From Vibrio mangrovi (GTDB lineage Bacteria > Pseudomonadota > Gammaproteobacteria > Enterobacterales > Vibrionaceae): a DNA stretch of 64,000 nucleotides. The position numbers and the translations under genes are program-made. Below, piece after piece: positions 24,421-33,433 of the stretch. Positions within the stretch are counted from its first letter, which is position 1. Each line of letters begins with the position of its first letter. The stretch covers positions 744,001 through 808,000 of the forward strand of contig NZ_AP024883.1 in assembly GCF_024346955.1 (NCBI RefSeq), read 5' to 3'. Under the pieces are notes generated by a model. That model was not told where the DNA came from, did not search any database, and saw nothing but the letters and a program-made list of their open reading frames with translations.

Positions 24421-27003
24421 ATGTACATGAGCACTGACGAGGTTCGCCGGGCGTTCCTCTCGTTCTTTGAGACAAAAGGACACCAAATCGTAGACAGTTC
24501 ATCTTTGGTCCCTGCCAACGATCCAACACTGCTATTCACGAATGCGGGTATGAACCAGTTTAAGGACTGTTTTCTTGGCTTGGAAAAGCGCGATTATACC
24601 CGTGCTGTTACAGCTCAGCGCTGTGTTCGGGCTGGTGGAAAACATAACGATCTGGAAAATGTCGGTTTTACCGCCCGGCACCATACATTTTTTGAAATGT
24701 TGGGTAACTTTAGTTTCGGTGATTATTTTAAGAAAGACGCAATCCATTATGCGTGGGAATTTCTGACCGAAGTACTGAAGCTGCCTCAGGATCGTCTGCT
24801 GGTTACGGTCTATCAGACTGATGATGAAGCTTTTGATATCTGGCATAACCAGATTGGCCTGTCTGCTGATCGTATTATCCGTATTGGCGATAAAAAGGGC
24901 GGTAAGCCTTATGAGTCTGATAACTTCTGGCAAATGGGTGATACCGGACCATGTGGCCCATGTTCTGAAATCTTCTATGATCACGGTGACAGTATCTGGG
25001 GCGGTCCTCCGGGATCTCCTGAAGAAGACGGTGACCGGTTTATTGAAATCTGGAACAACGTTTTCATGCAGTATAATCGCCATGCTGACGGAACTATGGA
25101 GCCATTACCTAAGCCTTCGGTTGACACTGGTATGGGGATTGAGCGGATATCTGCAATTATGCAGAATGTTCATTCAAACTATGAGATCGATGTATTCCAG
25201 ACTCTGATCAAAGATGCTGCACAGGTGATTGGTTACGAAGACTTATCAAATCAGTCTCTGCGTGTGGTTGCTGACCATATTCGCTCTTGTGCTTTCTTAA
25301 TTGTTGATGGTGTGGTGCCTTCTAATGAAGGTCGTGGTTATGTACTGCGTCGTATTATTCGTCGCGCTGTCCGGCATGGCAACAAACTGGGTGCTCAGGG
25401 TGCATTCTTCCATAAACTGGTTGGCCCGTTGGCTGAAATTATGGGAAGTGCCGGTGTTGAATTGAAGAAACAGCAGGCTGTAGTTGAAAAAGTGCTTCGT
25501 ATTGAAGAAGAAAACTTTGGTCGGACGCTTGAACGTGGCATGTCCATTCTGAATGAAGCTCTGGAAAATCTGGATGGAAAAGTTCTTGATGGTGAAACGG
25601 TATTCAAGCTTTACGATACCTACGGTTTCCCTGCGGATCTGACTAATGACGTTGTGCGTGAACACGGGCTAAGCATTGATGAAGTCGGTTTTGAAATGGC
25701 GATGGAAGCGCAGCGTCAGCGGGCTCGCGATGCAGGTCAGTTTGGCACGGATTACAACGCAACCATCAAAGTTGATGCATCAAGCCATTTTTGTGGTTAT
25801 GAGGGTACCGAAGGCCAGGGAAAAATCGTGGCAATATACCTTCACGGTGAGCCTGTTGAAACCCTGTCTTCTGGTGATCAGGCTGCTCTTGTTCTGGATG
25901 ATACGCCGTTTTATGCCGAATCTGGTGGTCAGTGCGGCGATACTGGTGTGATCCGGACAGATTCCGGTGCATTCCAGGTTGCGGATACCCAGAAACTTGG
26001 GAGTGCAATCATCCATTATGGATCTCTGACTGAAGGGGTTTTGAATCAAGGAGATACAGCAGCGGCATTGGTTGATGCTAAAAGAAGAGCTGCGACATCG
26101 CTGAACCACTCGGCAACTCACTTGCTGCATGAAGCGTTGCGCCGGATTCTTGGGGATCATGTTACCCAGAAAGGATCATTGGTCAGAGCCGAAAACTTAC
26201 GTTTTGATTTCTCTCATATGGAAGCGGTAACCATGGAAGAGTTGAAAGAAGTTGAACGCATGGTGAACCAGCATATCCGTAGAAACCATACAATTGAAAC
26301 CAATATCATGGGACTTGATGAGGCCAAAGCAAAAGGAGCAATGGCTTTGTTTGGGGAAAAATATGACACCAAAGTCCGGGTATTGTCGATGGGTGATTTC
26401 TCTACAGAATTGTGTGGTGGTGTCCACGCAAGCAGTACCGGTGACATCGGTGTGTTCAAAATTGTGTCCGAGAGTGGTATTGCTGCTGGCGTCCGTCGGA
26501 TTGAAGCTGTAACTGGTGAAGCTGCGTTAGATGCAATTGATGAACAGCAAGCATCTTATGAAGCGAAGCTTTCTGAAGCGGCTCAGAAAACCAGACAACT
26601 GGAAAAAGAAATCCAGCAGATGAAAGATAAACTGGCATCTCAGGCTAGTTCAAATCTGCTTCAGCAGGCGAAAGAGATTTCCGGTGTTAAAGTTCTGGTT
26701 GCTCAGCTACAGGGAGCGGATAATAAATCGCTTCGGGGTATGGTTGATGAGCTGAAAAATCAGCTGGGAAGCGGAATTATCATGCTTGGAAATGTTAATG
26801 ACGACAAAGTCGGATTGATTGCCGGTGTGACAAAAGATCTGACTGCTCAGGTGAAAGCTGGTGAGTTAGTCAATATGGTTGCTCAGCAGGTTGGCGGTAA
26901 AGGTGGCGGTCGTCCTGATATGGCTCAGGCTGGAGGGAGTGATGTGAATGCATTACCTCAGGCGCTGGCATCTGTTGAATCTTGGATTGAATCCAAGTTG
27001 TGA
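24421..27003 (+). CDS. alaS: Alanyl-tRNA synthetase
   Basis: Charges tRNA-Ala and edits misacylated Ser/Gly. It has 860 residues: an aminoacylation domain at the N-terminus (TLLFTNAGMNQFKD, RAGGKHNDLENVG), an editing domain with the zinc motif HSATHLLHEAL and CGGVHASSTGD, a coiled coil near 700-740, and a C-terminal glycine-rich domain (GGKGGGRPDMAQAGG). A second ATG two codons in (MSTDEV) is an alternative start. Confidence 0.98.
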   Translation: MYMSTDEVRRAFLSFFETKGHQIVDSSSLVPANDPTLLFTNAGMNQFKDCFLGLEKRDYTRAVTAQRCVRAGGKHNDLENVGFTARHHTFFEMLGNFSFGDYFKKDAIHYAWEFLTEVLKLPQDRLLVTVYQTDDEAFDIWHNQIGLSADRIIRIGDKKGGKPYESDNFWQMGDTGPCGPCSEIFYDHGDSIWGGPPGSPEEDGDRFIEIWNNVFMQYNRHADGTMEPLPKPSVDTGMGIERISAIMQNVHSNYEIDVFQTLIKDAAQVIGYEDLSNQSLRVVADHIRSCAFLIVDGVVPSNEGRGYVLRRIIRRAVRHGNKLGAQGAFFHKLVGPLAEIMGSAGVELKKQQAVVEKVLRIEEENFGRTLERGMSILNEALENLDGKVLDGETVFKLYDTYGFPADLTNDVVREHGLSIDEVGFEMAMEAQRQRARDAGQFGTDYNATIKVDASSHFCGYEGTEGQGKIVAIYLHGEPVETLSSGDQAALVLDDTPFYAESGGQCGDTGVIRTDSGAFQVADTQKLGSAIIHYGSLTEGVLNQGDTAAALVDAKRRAATSLNHSATHLLHEALRRILGDHVTQKGSLVRAENLRFDFSHMEAVTMEELKEVERMVNQHIRRNHTIETNIMGLDEAKAKGAMALFGEKYDTKVRVLSMGDFSTELCGGVHASSTGDIGVFKIVSESGIAAGVRRIEAVTGEAALDAIDEQQASYEAKLSEAAQKTRQLEKEIQQMKDKLASQASSNLLQQAKEISGVKVLVAQLQGADNKSLRGMVDELKNQLGSGIIMLGNVNDDKVGLIAGVTKDLTAQVKAGELVNMVAQQVGGKGGGRPDMAQAGGSDVNALPQALASVESWIESKL

Positions 27004-27053
27004 TGTGATCAACATGTAACTTTACATTGATTCAAAATAATTCTTTATTCCTG

Positions 27054-27110
27054 ACCAAGTGGTTTAATTGGCGTCTAAACTAAGCTGATAAACTACTTGG
27101 TTTTGTTTTT
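27054..27110 (+). terminator. probable terminator of alaS
   Basis: ACCAAGTGGTTT (27054-27065) pairs with AAACTACTTGGT (27090-27101) with one mismatch, followed by TTTGTTTTT. The loop is large (24 nt). Confidence 0.6.
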
Positions 27111-27230
27111 ATATTAATGTTTTTATAGCAATGTTGTTTGTTGCAACGTTGCTTTGTACTGAATGAGGCTACAACCGGAGTGGTTGGGCTGCATTCTCAA
27201 TGAGACTTTGTCTTGGGAAGGTGACGACTG

Positions 27231-28418
27231 GTGAAAAATCCCCTTATAGTTCAAAAGTTTGGTGGGACATCTATGGGTTCCGTAGAGAGAATCCATTTGG
27301 TTGCACAACATGTGATCGATGCTAAAAATGATGGTAATCAGGTTGTGGTGGTTGTATCTGCCATGTCTGGTGAAACCAATCGGTTATTAGATTTAGCCCA
27401 TCAGGTTGATAAAGTTCCAAACGCTCGGGAGCTGGATGTGATTTTATCGGCAGGAGAGCAGGTATCAATGGCTCTTCTGGCAATGACGCTGAATAAAATG
27501 GGGTATTCAGCGCGTTCATTCACAGGCACCCAGCTTGGTATTGTTACGACAAACCAGCATAACGATGCGACGATCCAGAAAGCAGATACAGCCAAGATAC
27601 AACAACTGCTGGATGAAGATATGATCGTTATTGTGGCTGGTTTTCAGGGAGTCAATGAAAATGGCGATATCACAACCTTAGGGCGTGGTGGTTCTGATAC
27701 GACCGCAGTGACACTAGCCGGAATGCTGGCAGCGGATGAATGCCAGATATTTACCGATGTTGACGGGATCTACAGTTGTGATCCAAGAATTGTCGGGAAT
27801 GCCCGGAAGCTGGAGGTCGTCGATTTTCCTTCGATGGAAGAGATGGCAAGAAAAGGAGCTAAGGTGCTTCACTTGCCTTGTGTGCAGTATGCCTGGCAGT
27901 ATCAGGTTCCGTTGAGGGTTTTATCAACATTTGAACAGAATGAGGGAACGCTTATCCGCGGTGATACCACACAACATGATGTATGTGGTATCGCTATTCA
28001 GAAAAATATGATGAAGCTGAGCTTTGAACCTCATCATTTTGATACCGTCCTGAAACAGTGTCATCTGTTAGGAATCGATGTATGGAATGTGATCGGGGAT
28101 ACAGAATTTACAGCTTTGCTGATTAAACAGGATGCTAGTGCGAAGTTGACACTGGTGTTTGGAGACAAAATCCGTAATAGTAAGCCCGTTAGCTTACTGA
28201 CGATTGTCGGCAAGAGAGCGAACGATTTGGTTGAATCAACATATCAATTGCTTTGTTCTGCCAATATTCTGATAGACAGCGGTTATTCTGATAACTTATC
28301 TCATAGTCTGGTGATTGCACCCGAACAAATAGATAAAGCAGCAAATGTTATCCATGAGGCTTATGTTATTTCTGGATCATTTGTTGATCATGGGCCCAAA
28401 CAACGTTTTATGGGCTGA
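27231..28418 (+). CDS. lysC: Aspartate kinase (monofunctional)
   Basis: Phosphorylates aspartate, the first step to lysine, threonine and methionine. It has 395 residues with N-terminal QKFGGTSMGS, GRGGSDTTAVTLA and the DVDGIYSCDPR loop, then two ACT-like regulatory domains. It starts with GTG, with GGAAGGTGA just upstream. No lysine riboswitch can be recognised in the 227-bp leader. It lies upstream of csrA, as in other vibrios. Confidence 0.93.
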   Translation: MKNPLIVQKFGGTSMGSVERIHLVAQHVIDAKNDGNQVVVVVSAMSGETNRLLDLAHQVDKVPNARELDVILSAGEQVSMALLAMTLNKMGYSARSFTGTQLGIVTTNQHNDATIQKADTAKIQQLLDEDMIVIVAGFQGVNENGDITTLGRGGSDTTAVTLAGMLAADECQIFTDVDGIYSCDPRIVGNARKLEVVDFPSMEEMARKGAKVLHLPCVQYAWQYQVPLRVLSTFEQNEGTLIRGDTTQHDVCGIAIQKNMMKLSFEPHHFDTVLKQCHLLGIDVWNVIGDTEFTALLIKQDASAKLTLVFGDKIRNSKPVSLLTIVGKRANDLVESTYQLLCSANILIDSGYSDNLSHSLVIAPEQIDKAANVIHEAYVISGSFVDHGPKQRFMG

Positions 28419-28506
28419 TTTTGTATGAGAAAGTTTACCTCAATATAGTTTTTAATAGATAATAATGTAGTTAAGGCAAAACAGAGATGACTCAAGGAGC
28501 CAAAGA

Positions 28507-28707
28507 ATGCTAATTTTGACTCGCCGCGTAGGCGAAACGCTCATGATAGGTGATGAAGTCACAGTAACTGTACTCGGTGTGAAAGGCAACCAAGTGAGAA
28601 TTGGTGTCAATGCTCCCAAAGAAGTATCTGTCCACCGTGAAGAGATCTACATGCGTATTCAGGCAGAAAAAGGTGGTAATGGTAGTTCGGGTACTCCGAG
28701 TTATTAA
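28507..28707 (+). CDS. csrA: Carbon storage regulator CsrA
   Basis: RNA-binding dimer that represses or activates translation at GGA motifs in mRNA leaders and is titrated by CsrB-type sRNAs. It has 66 residues: MLILTRRVGETLMIGD and the RNA-contact region RIGVNAPKEVSVHREEIY. It has its own terminator and a good ribosome site (CAAGGAG). Confidence 0.98.
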   Translation: MLILTRRVGETLMIGDEVTVTVLGVKGNQVRIGVNAPKEVSVHREEIYMRIQAEKGGNGSSGTPSY

Positions 28708-28720
28708 TCCATTATTGAAA

Positions 28721-28752
28721 GGCTGGCGATGATTATTCTGCCAGCTTTTTTG
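28721..28752 (+). terminator. terminator of csrA
   Basis: GCTGGC (28722-28727) pairs with GCCAGC (28740-28745), then six U. Confidence 0.85.
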
Positions 28753-28945
28753 TCTTGTCCGGAACGTGATGGTTTTCTCTATCTTCCTGTTCCTCATACC
28801 AATGATTGCCTATTTGAAAAATGTATCTGCTTGTTCTCTGATGCCGGCAGGATATATTGAATGGTGATAAAAGAATCAATTCATTTCACTTTGATTAAAT
28901 AGGCAACGTTTGACGCATTTTTTCCTGATTTTTCCAAGAAAATGT

Positions 28946-28973
28946 TTGACATATTTTTGGTAAATCGTAATAT
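28946..28973 (+). promoter_or_regulatory. promoter of the Ser/Arg tRNA array
   Basis: TTGACA at 28946-28951, a 16-bp spacer, and TAATAT at 28968-28973, followed by a GC-rich discriminator (GTGCCTCCGC), the form typical of growth-rate-controlled stable RNA promoters. Confidence 0.75.
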
Positions 28974-28988
28974 GTGCCTCCGCAAGAC

Positions 28989-29081
28989 GGTGAGGTGGCC
29001 GAGAGGCTGAAGGCGCTCCCCTGCTAAGGGAGTATACGGTTTGTAGCCGTATCGAGGGTTCGAATCCCTCCCTCACCGCCA
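28989..29081 (+). tRNA. tRNA-Ser(GCT), copy 1
   Basis: A 93-nt class II tRNA with a long variable arm, anticodon GCT in CCCTGCTAAGGG, T-loop GGTTCGAATCC and encoded CCA. Acceptor arms GGTGAGG / CCTCACC pair fully. First of six tRNAs in the array. Confidence 0.97.
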
Positions 29082-29108
29082 TGTCTTGTTTGACAAATAA
29101 AGTATTGC

Positions 29109-29185
29109 GCGCTCGTAGCTCAGCTGGATAGAGTACCTGGCTACGAACCAGGCGGTCGAAGGTTCGAATCCTTCCGAGCGCGCCA
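29109..29185 (+). tRNA. tRNA-Arg(ACG), copy 1
   Basis: A 77-nt tRNA with acceptor GCGCTCG / CGAGCGC, anticodon loop CTACGAA and encoded CCA. The ACG anticodon is normally edited to ICG by TadA. Confidence 0.97.
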
Positions 29186-29202
29186 CTTTGTTTATGTGTT
29201 GT

Positions 29203-29295
29203 GGTGAGGTGGCCGAGAGGCTGAAGGCGCTCCCCTGCTAAGGGAGTATACGGTTTGTAGCCGTATCGAGGGTTCGAATCCCTCCCTCACCGCCA
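29203..29295 (+). tRNA. tRNA-Ser(GCT), copy 2
   Basis: Identical over all 93 nt to the copy at 28989-29081, including CCA; only 17 bp separate it from the preceding tRNA-Arg. Confidence 0.97.
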
Positions 29296-29353
29296 TTGTC
29301 CTTATCAGGCTATGGTTCATTTCAACACAGGGTCAATTGATTGAAGTTATTGC

Positions 29354-29430
29354 GCGCTCGTAGCTCAGCTGGATAGAGTACCTGGCTACGAACCAGGCGG
29401 TCGAAGGTTCGAATCCTTCCGAGCGCGCCA
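29354..29430 (+). tRNA. tRNA-Arg(ACG), copy 2
   Basis: Identical to the copy at 29109-29185; 58-bp spacer before it. Confidence 0.97.
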
Positions 29431-29471
29431 CTTTAATTTTGACTACAATATCAGTGAATTGATTTTACAGT

Positions 29472-29548
29472 GCGCTCGTAGCTCAGCTGGATAGAGTACC
29501 TGGCTACGAACCAGGCGGTCGAAGGTTCGAATCCTTCCGAGCGCGCCA
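29472..29548 (+). tRNA. tRNA-Arg(ACG), copy 3
   Basis: Identical to the other tRNA-Arg copies; 41-bp spacer before it. Confidence 0.97.
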
Positions 29549-29581
29549 TACTTCATTTCACACGATATACAGATTATCAGC

Positions 29582-29658
29582 GCGCTCGTAGCTCAGCTGG
29601 ATAGAGTACCTGGCTACGAACCAGGCGGTCGAAGGTTCGAATCCTTCCGAGCGCGCCA
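29582..29658 (+). tRNA. tRNA-Arg(ACG), copy 4
   Basis: Identical to the other tRNA-Arg copies; 33-bp spacer before it. Last tRNA of the array. Confidence 0.97.
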
Positions 29659-29815
29659 TTTCTGCTTATTCCTATCATCTCTTTTTCCTTATATATTGAT
29701 AAGTTATTCATTTATCTGTTTCCTGAATTGTTTCTGTTTTTCTATCTTCCTCTCAGCATTTGAATAAATTTTATTCGATACTCGGTCATGTTGAATTTTC
29801 TGATGTGATGCTTTT

Positions 29816-29847
29816 TTAGCCTGACTTGCAAAATAGAGTTAGGCTAA
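29816..29847. repeat. inverted repeat in the tRNA-oadG gap
   Basis: TTAGCCTGACT (29816-29826) pairs with AGTTAGGCTAA (29837-29847) except for one position, preceded by a T-run. It may end the tRNA transcript or be an operator. Confidence 0.5.
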
Positions 29848-30038
29848 GCGGAGCTATGTCTCGAAATATCAACATCGTCTTGGATTGTATGCTTTTATGT
29901 TTGACTTTTTCTGGGAAAAGTTGGTGAATGGTGGTGGATTTGGCTTACTTTTCACCAGCGGTGTATGGTATCTCGACAATTTTATATTGTGAGAGCGTGC
30001 ATCCTGAAACAAAGGTTTGAAAGAGAAAGTCTGTTCCG

Positions 30039-30068
30039 GGTTTGTTTATAGGGATATTTAAACAAACC
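30039..30068. repeat. perfect inverted repeat in the oadG leader
   Basis: GGTTTGTTTA (30039-30048) pairs perfectly with TAAACAAACC (30059-30068) around a 10-nt loop, 37 bp upstream of the oadG start. Possible leader hairpin or operator. Confidence 0.55.
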
Positions 30069-30105
30069 ATCGTCTACCCGAGAAAACATATTAGAAGGAA
30101 ATATA

Positions 30106-30366
30106 ATGAGTCATATAGGAAGCTTACTGTCGGAAGCTACTACCTTAATGATGACAGGAATGCTGGTTGTCTTCGCGTTTCTGACCATGATGGTTTTTCT
30201 GGTCAGTCTGATGTCCCGGCTTGTTCCTAAAGAGACACCACCGTTATCCCCAGCCGGAAGCAAGTCTGCACAGACACCAATCAATTCAACGGATGTTAGC
30301 CCTCAGGTTGTTGCTGCTATTTCAGCAGCTGTACACCAATATCGCTCATCAGCAAAACATAAATAG
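30106..30366 (+). CDS. oadG: Oxaloacetate decarboxylase gamma chain
   Basis: Small membrane-anchored subunit (86 residues) that holds the alpha subunit to the beta subunit of the sodium-pumping decarboxylase. One membrane helix (MMTGMLVVFAFLTMMVFLVS) is followed by a Pro/Ser-rich cytoplasmic tail. AGAAGGA precedes the ATG. First gene of oadGAB, 22 bp before oadA. Confidence 0.93.
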   Translation: MSHIGSLLSEATTLMMTGMLVVFAFLTMMVFLVSLMSRLVPKETPPLSPAGSKSAQTPINSTDVSPQVVAAISAAVHQYRSSAKHK

Positions 30367-30388
30367 TTATTATAAATAGGAGTGTTGT

Positions 30389-32170
30389 ATGTCTAATCCA
30401 TTGGCACTTACTGATGTGGTTCTTCGTGATGCACATCAGTCTTTGTTTGCGACACGGATGCGAGTTGAAGATATGTTACCAATCGCATCTGCGCTTGATC
30501 AGGTTGGTTATTGGTCTTTGGAAACCTGGGGTGGCGCGACTTTCGATTCTTGTATTCGCTTTTTGGGAGAAGATCCATGGGAGCGTTTACGGACACTGAA
30601 ACAAGCGATGCCGAATACACCGATGCAAATGCTTTTGCGTGGTCAGAATCTATTGGGATACCGTCATTATGCCGATGACGTTGTCGAAAAGTTTGTTGAA
30701 CGGGCTCACCGGAACGGTATGGATGTCTTCCGGATTTTTGATGCCATGAATGATGTGCGTAACTTCGAGAAGGCCGTCAAATCGACCATCGATGTCGGAG
30801 CTCATGCTCAAGGGACACTTTCTTATACGACAAGCCCGGTTCATAACATTGAGATGTGGGTCGATCTGGCCAAAAGACTGGAAGATCTTGGCTGTCATTC
30901 TTTGTGTATTAAAGATATGTCCGGCTTACTGAAGCCTTATGAGGCTGATACTTTAATCCGTAGGATCAAAGAAGCCTGCGATGTGCCGCTGGCACTTCAC
31001 TGCCATGCGACCACAGGATTGTCGGTGGCGACTGCTGTGAAAGCCGTAGAAGCCGGAATCGATATTTTAGATACCGCGATTTCATCAATGAGTCAGACTT
31101 ATGGTCATACGCCGACAGAAACTGTTGTAGCTATGCTGGATGGAACCGAGCGGGATACCGGGCTTTCTCTTGAACAACTGGAACCGATTGCTTCCTATTT
31201 CAGAGATGTTCGTAAGAAATATGCTAAATGGGAAGGACAGTTGAAAGGTGTTGATTCCCGAATTCTAATTGCTCAGGTTCCTGGTGGAATGCTGACCAAT
31301 ATGGAAGGACAGCTGAAAGATCAGGGGGCGGCAGATCGAATTGATGAAGTTTTGGCGGAAATTCCGAAAGTTCGTCAGGATCTGGGATATATCCCGTTAG
31401 TGACACCAACTTCTCAGATTGTTGGTACTCAGGCGGTCATTAATGTTTTGATGGGAGAACGCTATAAAAGTATCACCAAAGAAACCGCAGGCGTTTTGAA
31501 AGGTGAGTATGGGGCAGCTCCTGCACCTGTGAATGCTGAACTTCAGGCCCGGGTTCTGGAAGGAAGTGAACCGATTACTTGTCGTCCGGCTGATTTGCTG
31601 GAGCCTGAAATGGCACACCTGACCAATGAATTGACAGAAAAAGCCAAGACCGAAGGAATTTCTCTGGCTGAGTCCGTTGTCGATGACGTTTTAACTTATG
31701 CATTATTCCCTCAGGTTGGCTTGAAGTTCCTGAAAAACAGAAACAACCCGGAAGCCTTTGAACCGGTACCTTCTGCTGAAAATGCCAAGGTGAAACCAGC
31801 ACCAGCAGCACCTGTGGCTGGTGGCATTGAAACTTATAGTGTGAAAGTGGATGGAAGGGTGTATGAAGTTGAAGTCGGCCCTCAAGGGCAACTGGCTTCA
31901 GTCACACCTGCATCCGCTCCTGCACCACAACAAGCAACCCCGGTAACCGGGAATGATGCGGAGATGGTTCCTGCTCCTCTGGCTGGTACGATTTTTAAAG
32001 TGAACGCTTTACCCGGAGATCAGGTGAGTGCCGGAGATGTACTGATTGTGCTCGAAGCAATGAAAATGGAAACTGAAGTTCGTGCTGCTAAAAGTGGTAT
32101 TGTTCAGGACGTTTTGGTGAAAGAAGGTGATACGGTTAATGTCGGTTCACCTCTGTTCAGTCTGGCATAA
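30389..32170 (+). CDS. oadA: Oxaloacetate decarboxylase alpha chain (biotin protein)
   Basis: Transfers the carboxyl group of oxaloacetate to biotin, giving pyruvate. It has 593 residues: a carboxyltransferase TIM barrel (LTDVVLRDAHQSLFATRMR at the N-terminus; metal site LHCHATTG), a Pro/Ala-rich linker at about 490-525, and a biotinyl domain with the biotinylated Lys559 in EAMKMET, 34 residues from the C-terminus. It could also be read as a pyruvate carboxylase subunit B, but oadG and oadB on either side settle the role. Confidence 0.96.
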   Translation: MSNPLALTDVVLRDAHQSLFATRMRVEDMLPIASALDQVGYWSLETWGGATFDSCIRFLGEDPWERLRTLKQAMPNTPMQMLLRGQNLLGYRHYADDVVEKFVERAHRNGMDVFRIFDAMNDVRNFEKAVKSTIDVGAHAQGTLSYTTSPVHNIEMWVDLAKRLEDLGCHSLCIKDMSGLLKPYEADTLIRRIKEACDVPLALHCHATTGLSVATAVKAVEAGIDILDTAISSMSQTYGHTPTETVVAMLDGTERDTGLSLEQLEPIASYFRDVRKKYAKWEGQLKGVDSRILIAQVPGGMLTNMEGQLKDQGAADRIDEVLAEIPKVRQDLGYIPLVTPTSQIVGTQAVINVLMGERYKSITKETAGVLKGEYGAAPAPVNAELQARVLEGSEPITCRPADLLEPEMAHLTNELTEKAKTEGISLAESVVDDVLTYALFPQVGLKFLKNRNNPEAFEPVPSAENAKVKPAPAAPVAGGIETYSVKVDGRVYEVEVGPQGQLASVTPASAPAPQQATPVTGNDAEMVPAPLAGTIFKVNALPGDQVSAGDVLIVLEAMKMETEVRAAKSGIVQDVLVKEGDTVNVGSPLFSLA

Positions 32171-32179
32171 GGGTGAATC

Positions 32180-33310
32180 ATGGAAGGATTACTAACCTTA
32201 TGGGCTGAAACCGGAATTGCAAACTTCGAGTTTGGCCAGATCTGCATGATTCTTGTCGGCTGTTTGTTGTTATTCCTGGCCGTTGCTAAAGGGTTTGAAC
32301 CCTTATTGCTGCTTCCTATCGGTTTTGGGGCTATTCTATCGAATATTCCCAATGCCGGTTTTACGGAACCGGGAGGATTACTCTACTACATCTATCATGT
32401 CGGTATAGAATCAGGTGTTTTTCCTCTGTTGATCTTTATGGGGGTTGGTGCCCTGACAGATTTCGGAGCATTGATTGCCAACCCGAAGACACTATGGTTA
32501 GGCGCTGCTGCTCAACTGGGAATTTTTGCAACCCTGATTGGTGCTATCCTGCTTAACTTGATCCCGGGAATGGAGTTTTCCATGGCGGATGCTTCATCGA
32601 TCGCTATCATTGGTGGCGCTGATGGGCCGACAGCGATATTCCTGGCAAGTCGTTTGTCTCCCGATTTGCTGGGAGCGATTGCTGTTGCAGCATATAGCTA
32701 TATGGCTTTGGTGCCGATCATCCAGCCTCCGATTATGAAAGCGTTGACCACACCTGCGGAGCGCCAGATAAAAATGGCGCAATTACGCCATGTCGGAAGA
32801 TTAGAGAAAATTTTCTTCCCAATGCTGGTGTTGTTGATGACGGTTCTCTTTTTACCATCAGCGACGCCGTTGGTCGGTATGTTCTGTCTGGGGAATCTGA
32901 TGCGGGAAGTAGGGGTTGTCGAACGTTTATCGAAAACAGCCCAGAATGAGTTGATCAATATTGTGACAATATTCCTTGGGTTAGGCGTTGGTTCCAAATT
33001 ACAGTCCGATAAGTTTCTGAACCTTGAAACTTTGGGAATTCTCGCTTTGGGAGCGATTGCATTCAGTATTGGAACTGCAGGCGGTGTTTTGATGGCTAAG
33101 TTATTAAATAAGCTGTCTAAAGAGGAGATTAACCCATTGATCGGTGCTGCTGGTGTATCTGCTGTGCCTATGGCTGCCCGGGTTGTAAATAAGGTCGGTT
33201 TGCAGTCAAATCCCCACAACTTCTTGCTGATGCACGCAATGGGACCTAATGTTGCCGGAGTTCTCGGCTCTGCGGTTGCTGCCGGGATTCTTTTAGCGCT
33301 AGTCGGTTAA
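32180..33310 (+). CDS. oadB: Oxaloacetate decarboxylase beta chain (sodium pump)
   Basis: Membrane subunit that decarboxylates carboxybiotin and exports sodium. It has 376 residues and about 9-11 membrane segments, with conserved GGADGPTAIFLASRLSPDLLG and GAAGVSAVPMAARVV regions. It starts 9 bp after oadA. The pyruvate formed by the pectin pathway enters the same part of metabolism, but no regulatory link is visible. Confidence 0.96.
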   Translation: MEGLLTLWAETGIANFEFGQICMILVGCLLLFLAVAKGFEPLLLLPIGFGAILSNIPNAGFTEPGGLLYYIYHVGIESGVFPLLIFMGVGALTDFGALIANPKTLWLGAAAQLGIFATLIGAILLNLIPGMEFSMADASSIAIIGGADGPTAIFLASRLSPDLLGAIAVAAYSYMALVPIIQPPIMKALTTPAERQIKMAQLRHVGRLEKIFFPMLVLLMTVLFLPSATPLVGMFCLGNLMREVGVVERLSKTAQNELINIVTIFLGLGVGSKLQSDKFLNLETLGILALGAIAFSIGTAGGVLMAKLLNKLSKEEINPLIGAAGVSAVPMAARVVNKVGLQSNPHNFLLMHAMGPNVAGVLGSAVAAGILLALVG

Positions 33311-33370
33311 TATTTCTGCAAATTTATCGTCAGAGGTTCACGGTAAAGCGTAAAATGATATATATTCAAA

Positions 33371-33400
33371 GGAATACCTTCGGGTATTCCTTTTATTTTT
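33371..33400 (+). terminator. terminator of oadGAB
   Basis: GGAATACC-TTCG-GGTATTCC, a perfect 8-bp stem with a stable TTCG tetraloop, then TTTTATTTTT. Confidence 0.92.
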
Positions 33401-33433
33401 ACATCAGTATGGGCAAGTAAAGGAACTTTGGAT

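Larger units (their letters stand above)
29659..30105. other. 447-bp region between tRNA array and oadG
   Basis: No gene is seen. It contains two inverted repeats (29816-29847 and 30039-30068) and a promoter-like TATATT near 29982-29990. It must hold the 3' end of the tRNA transcript and the promoter and leader of oadGAB. Confidence 0.6.

Noticed and set aside
27004..27230. lysine riboswitch ahead of lysC
   Set aside because: The leader is short and I cannot find the conserved core of the L box.
28753..28988. additional small gene between csrA and the first tRNA
   Set aside because: Only the csrA terminator tail and the tRNA promoter are visible; the minus-strand frame across the tRNA-Ser is a shadow.
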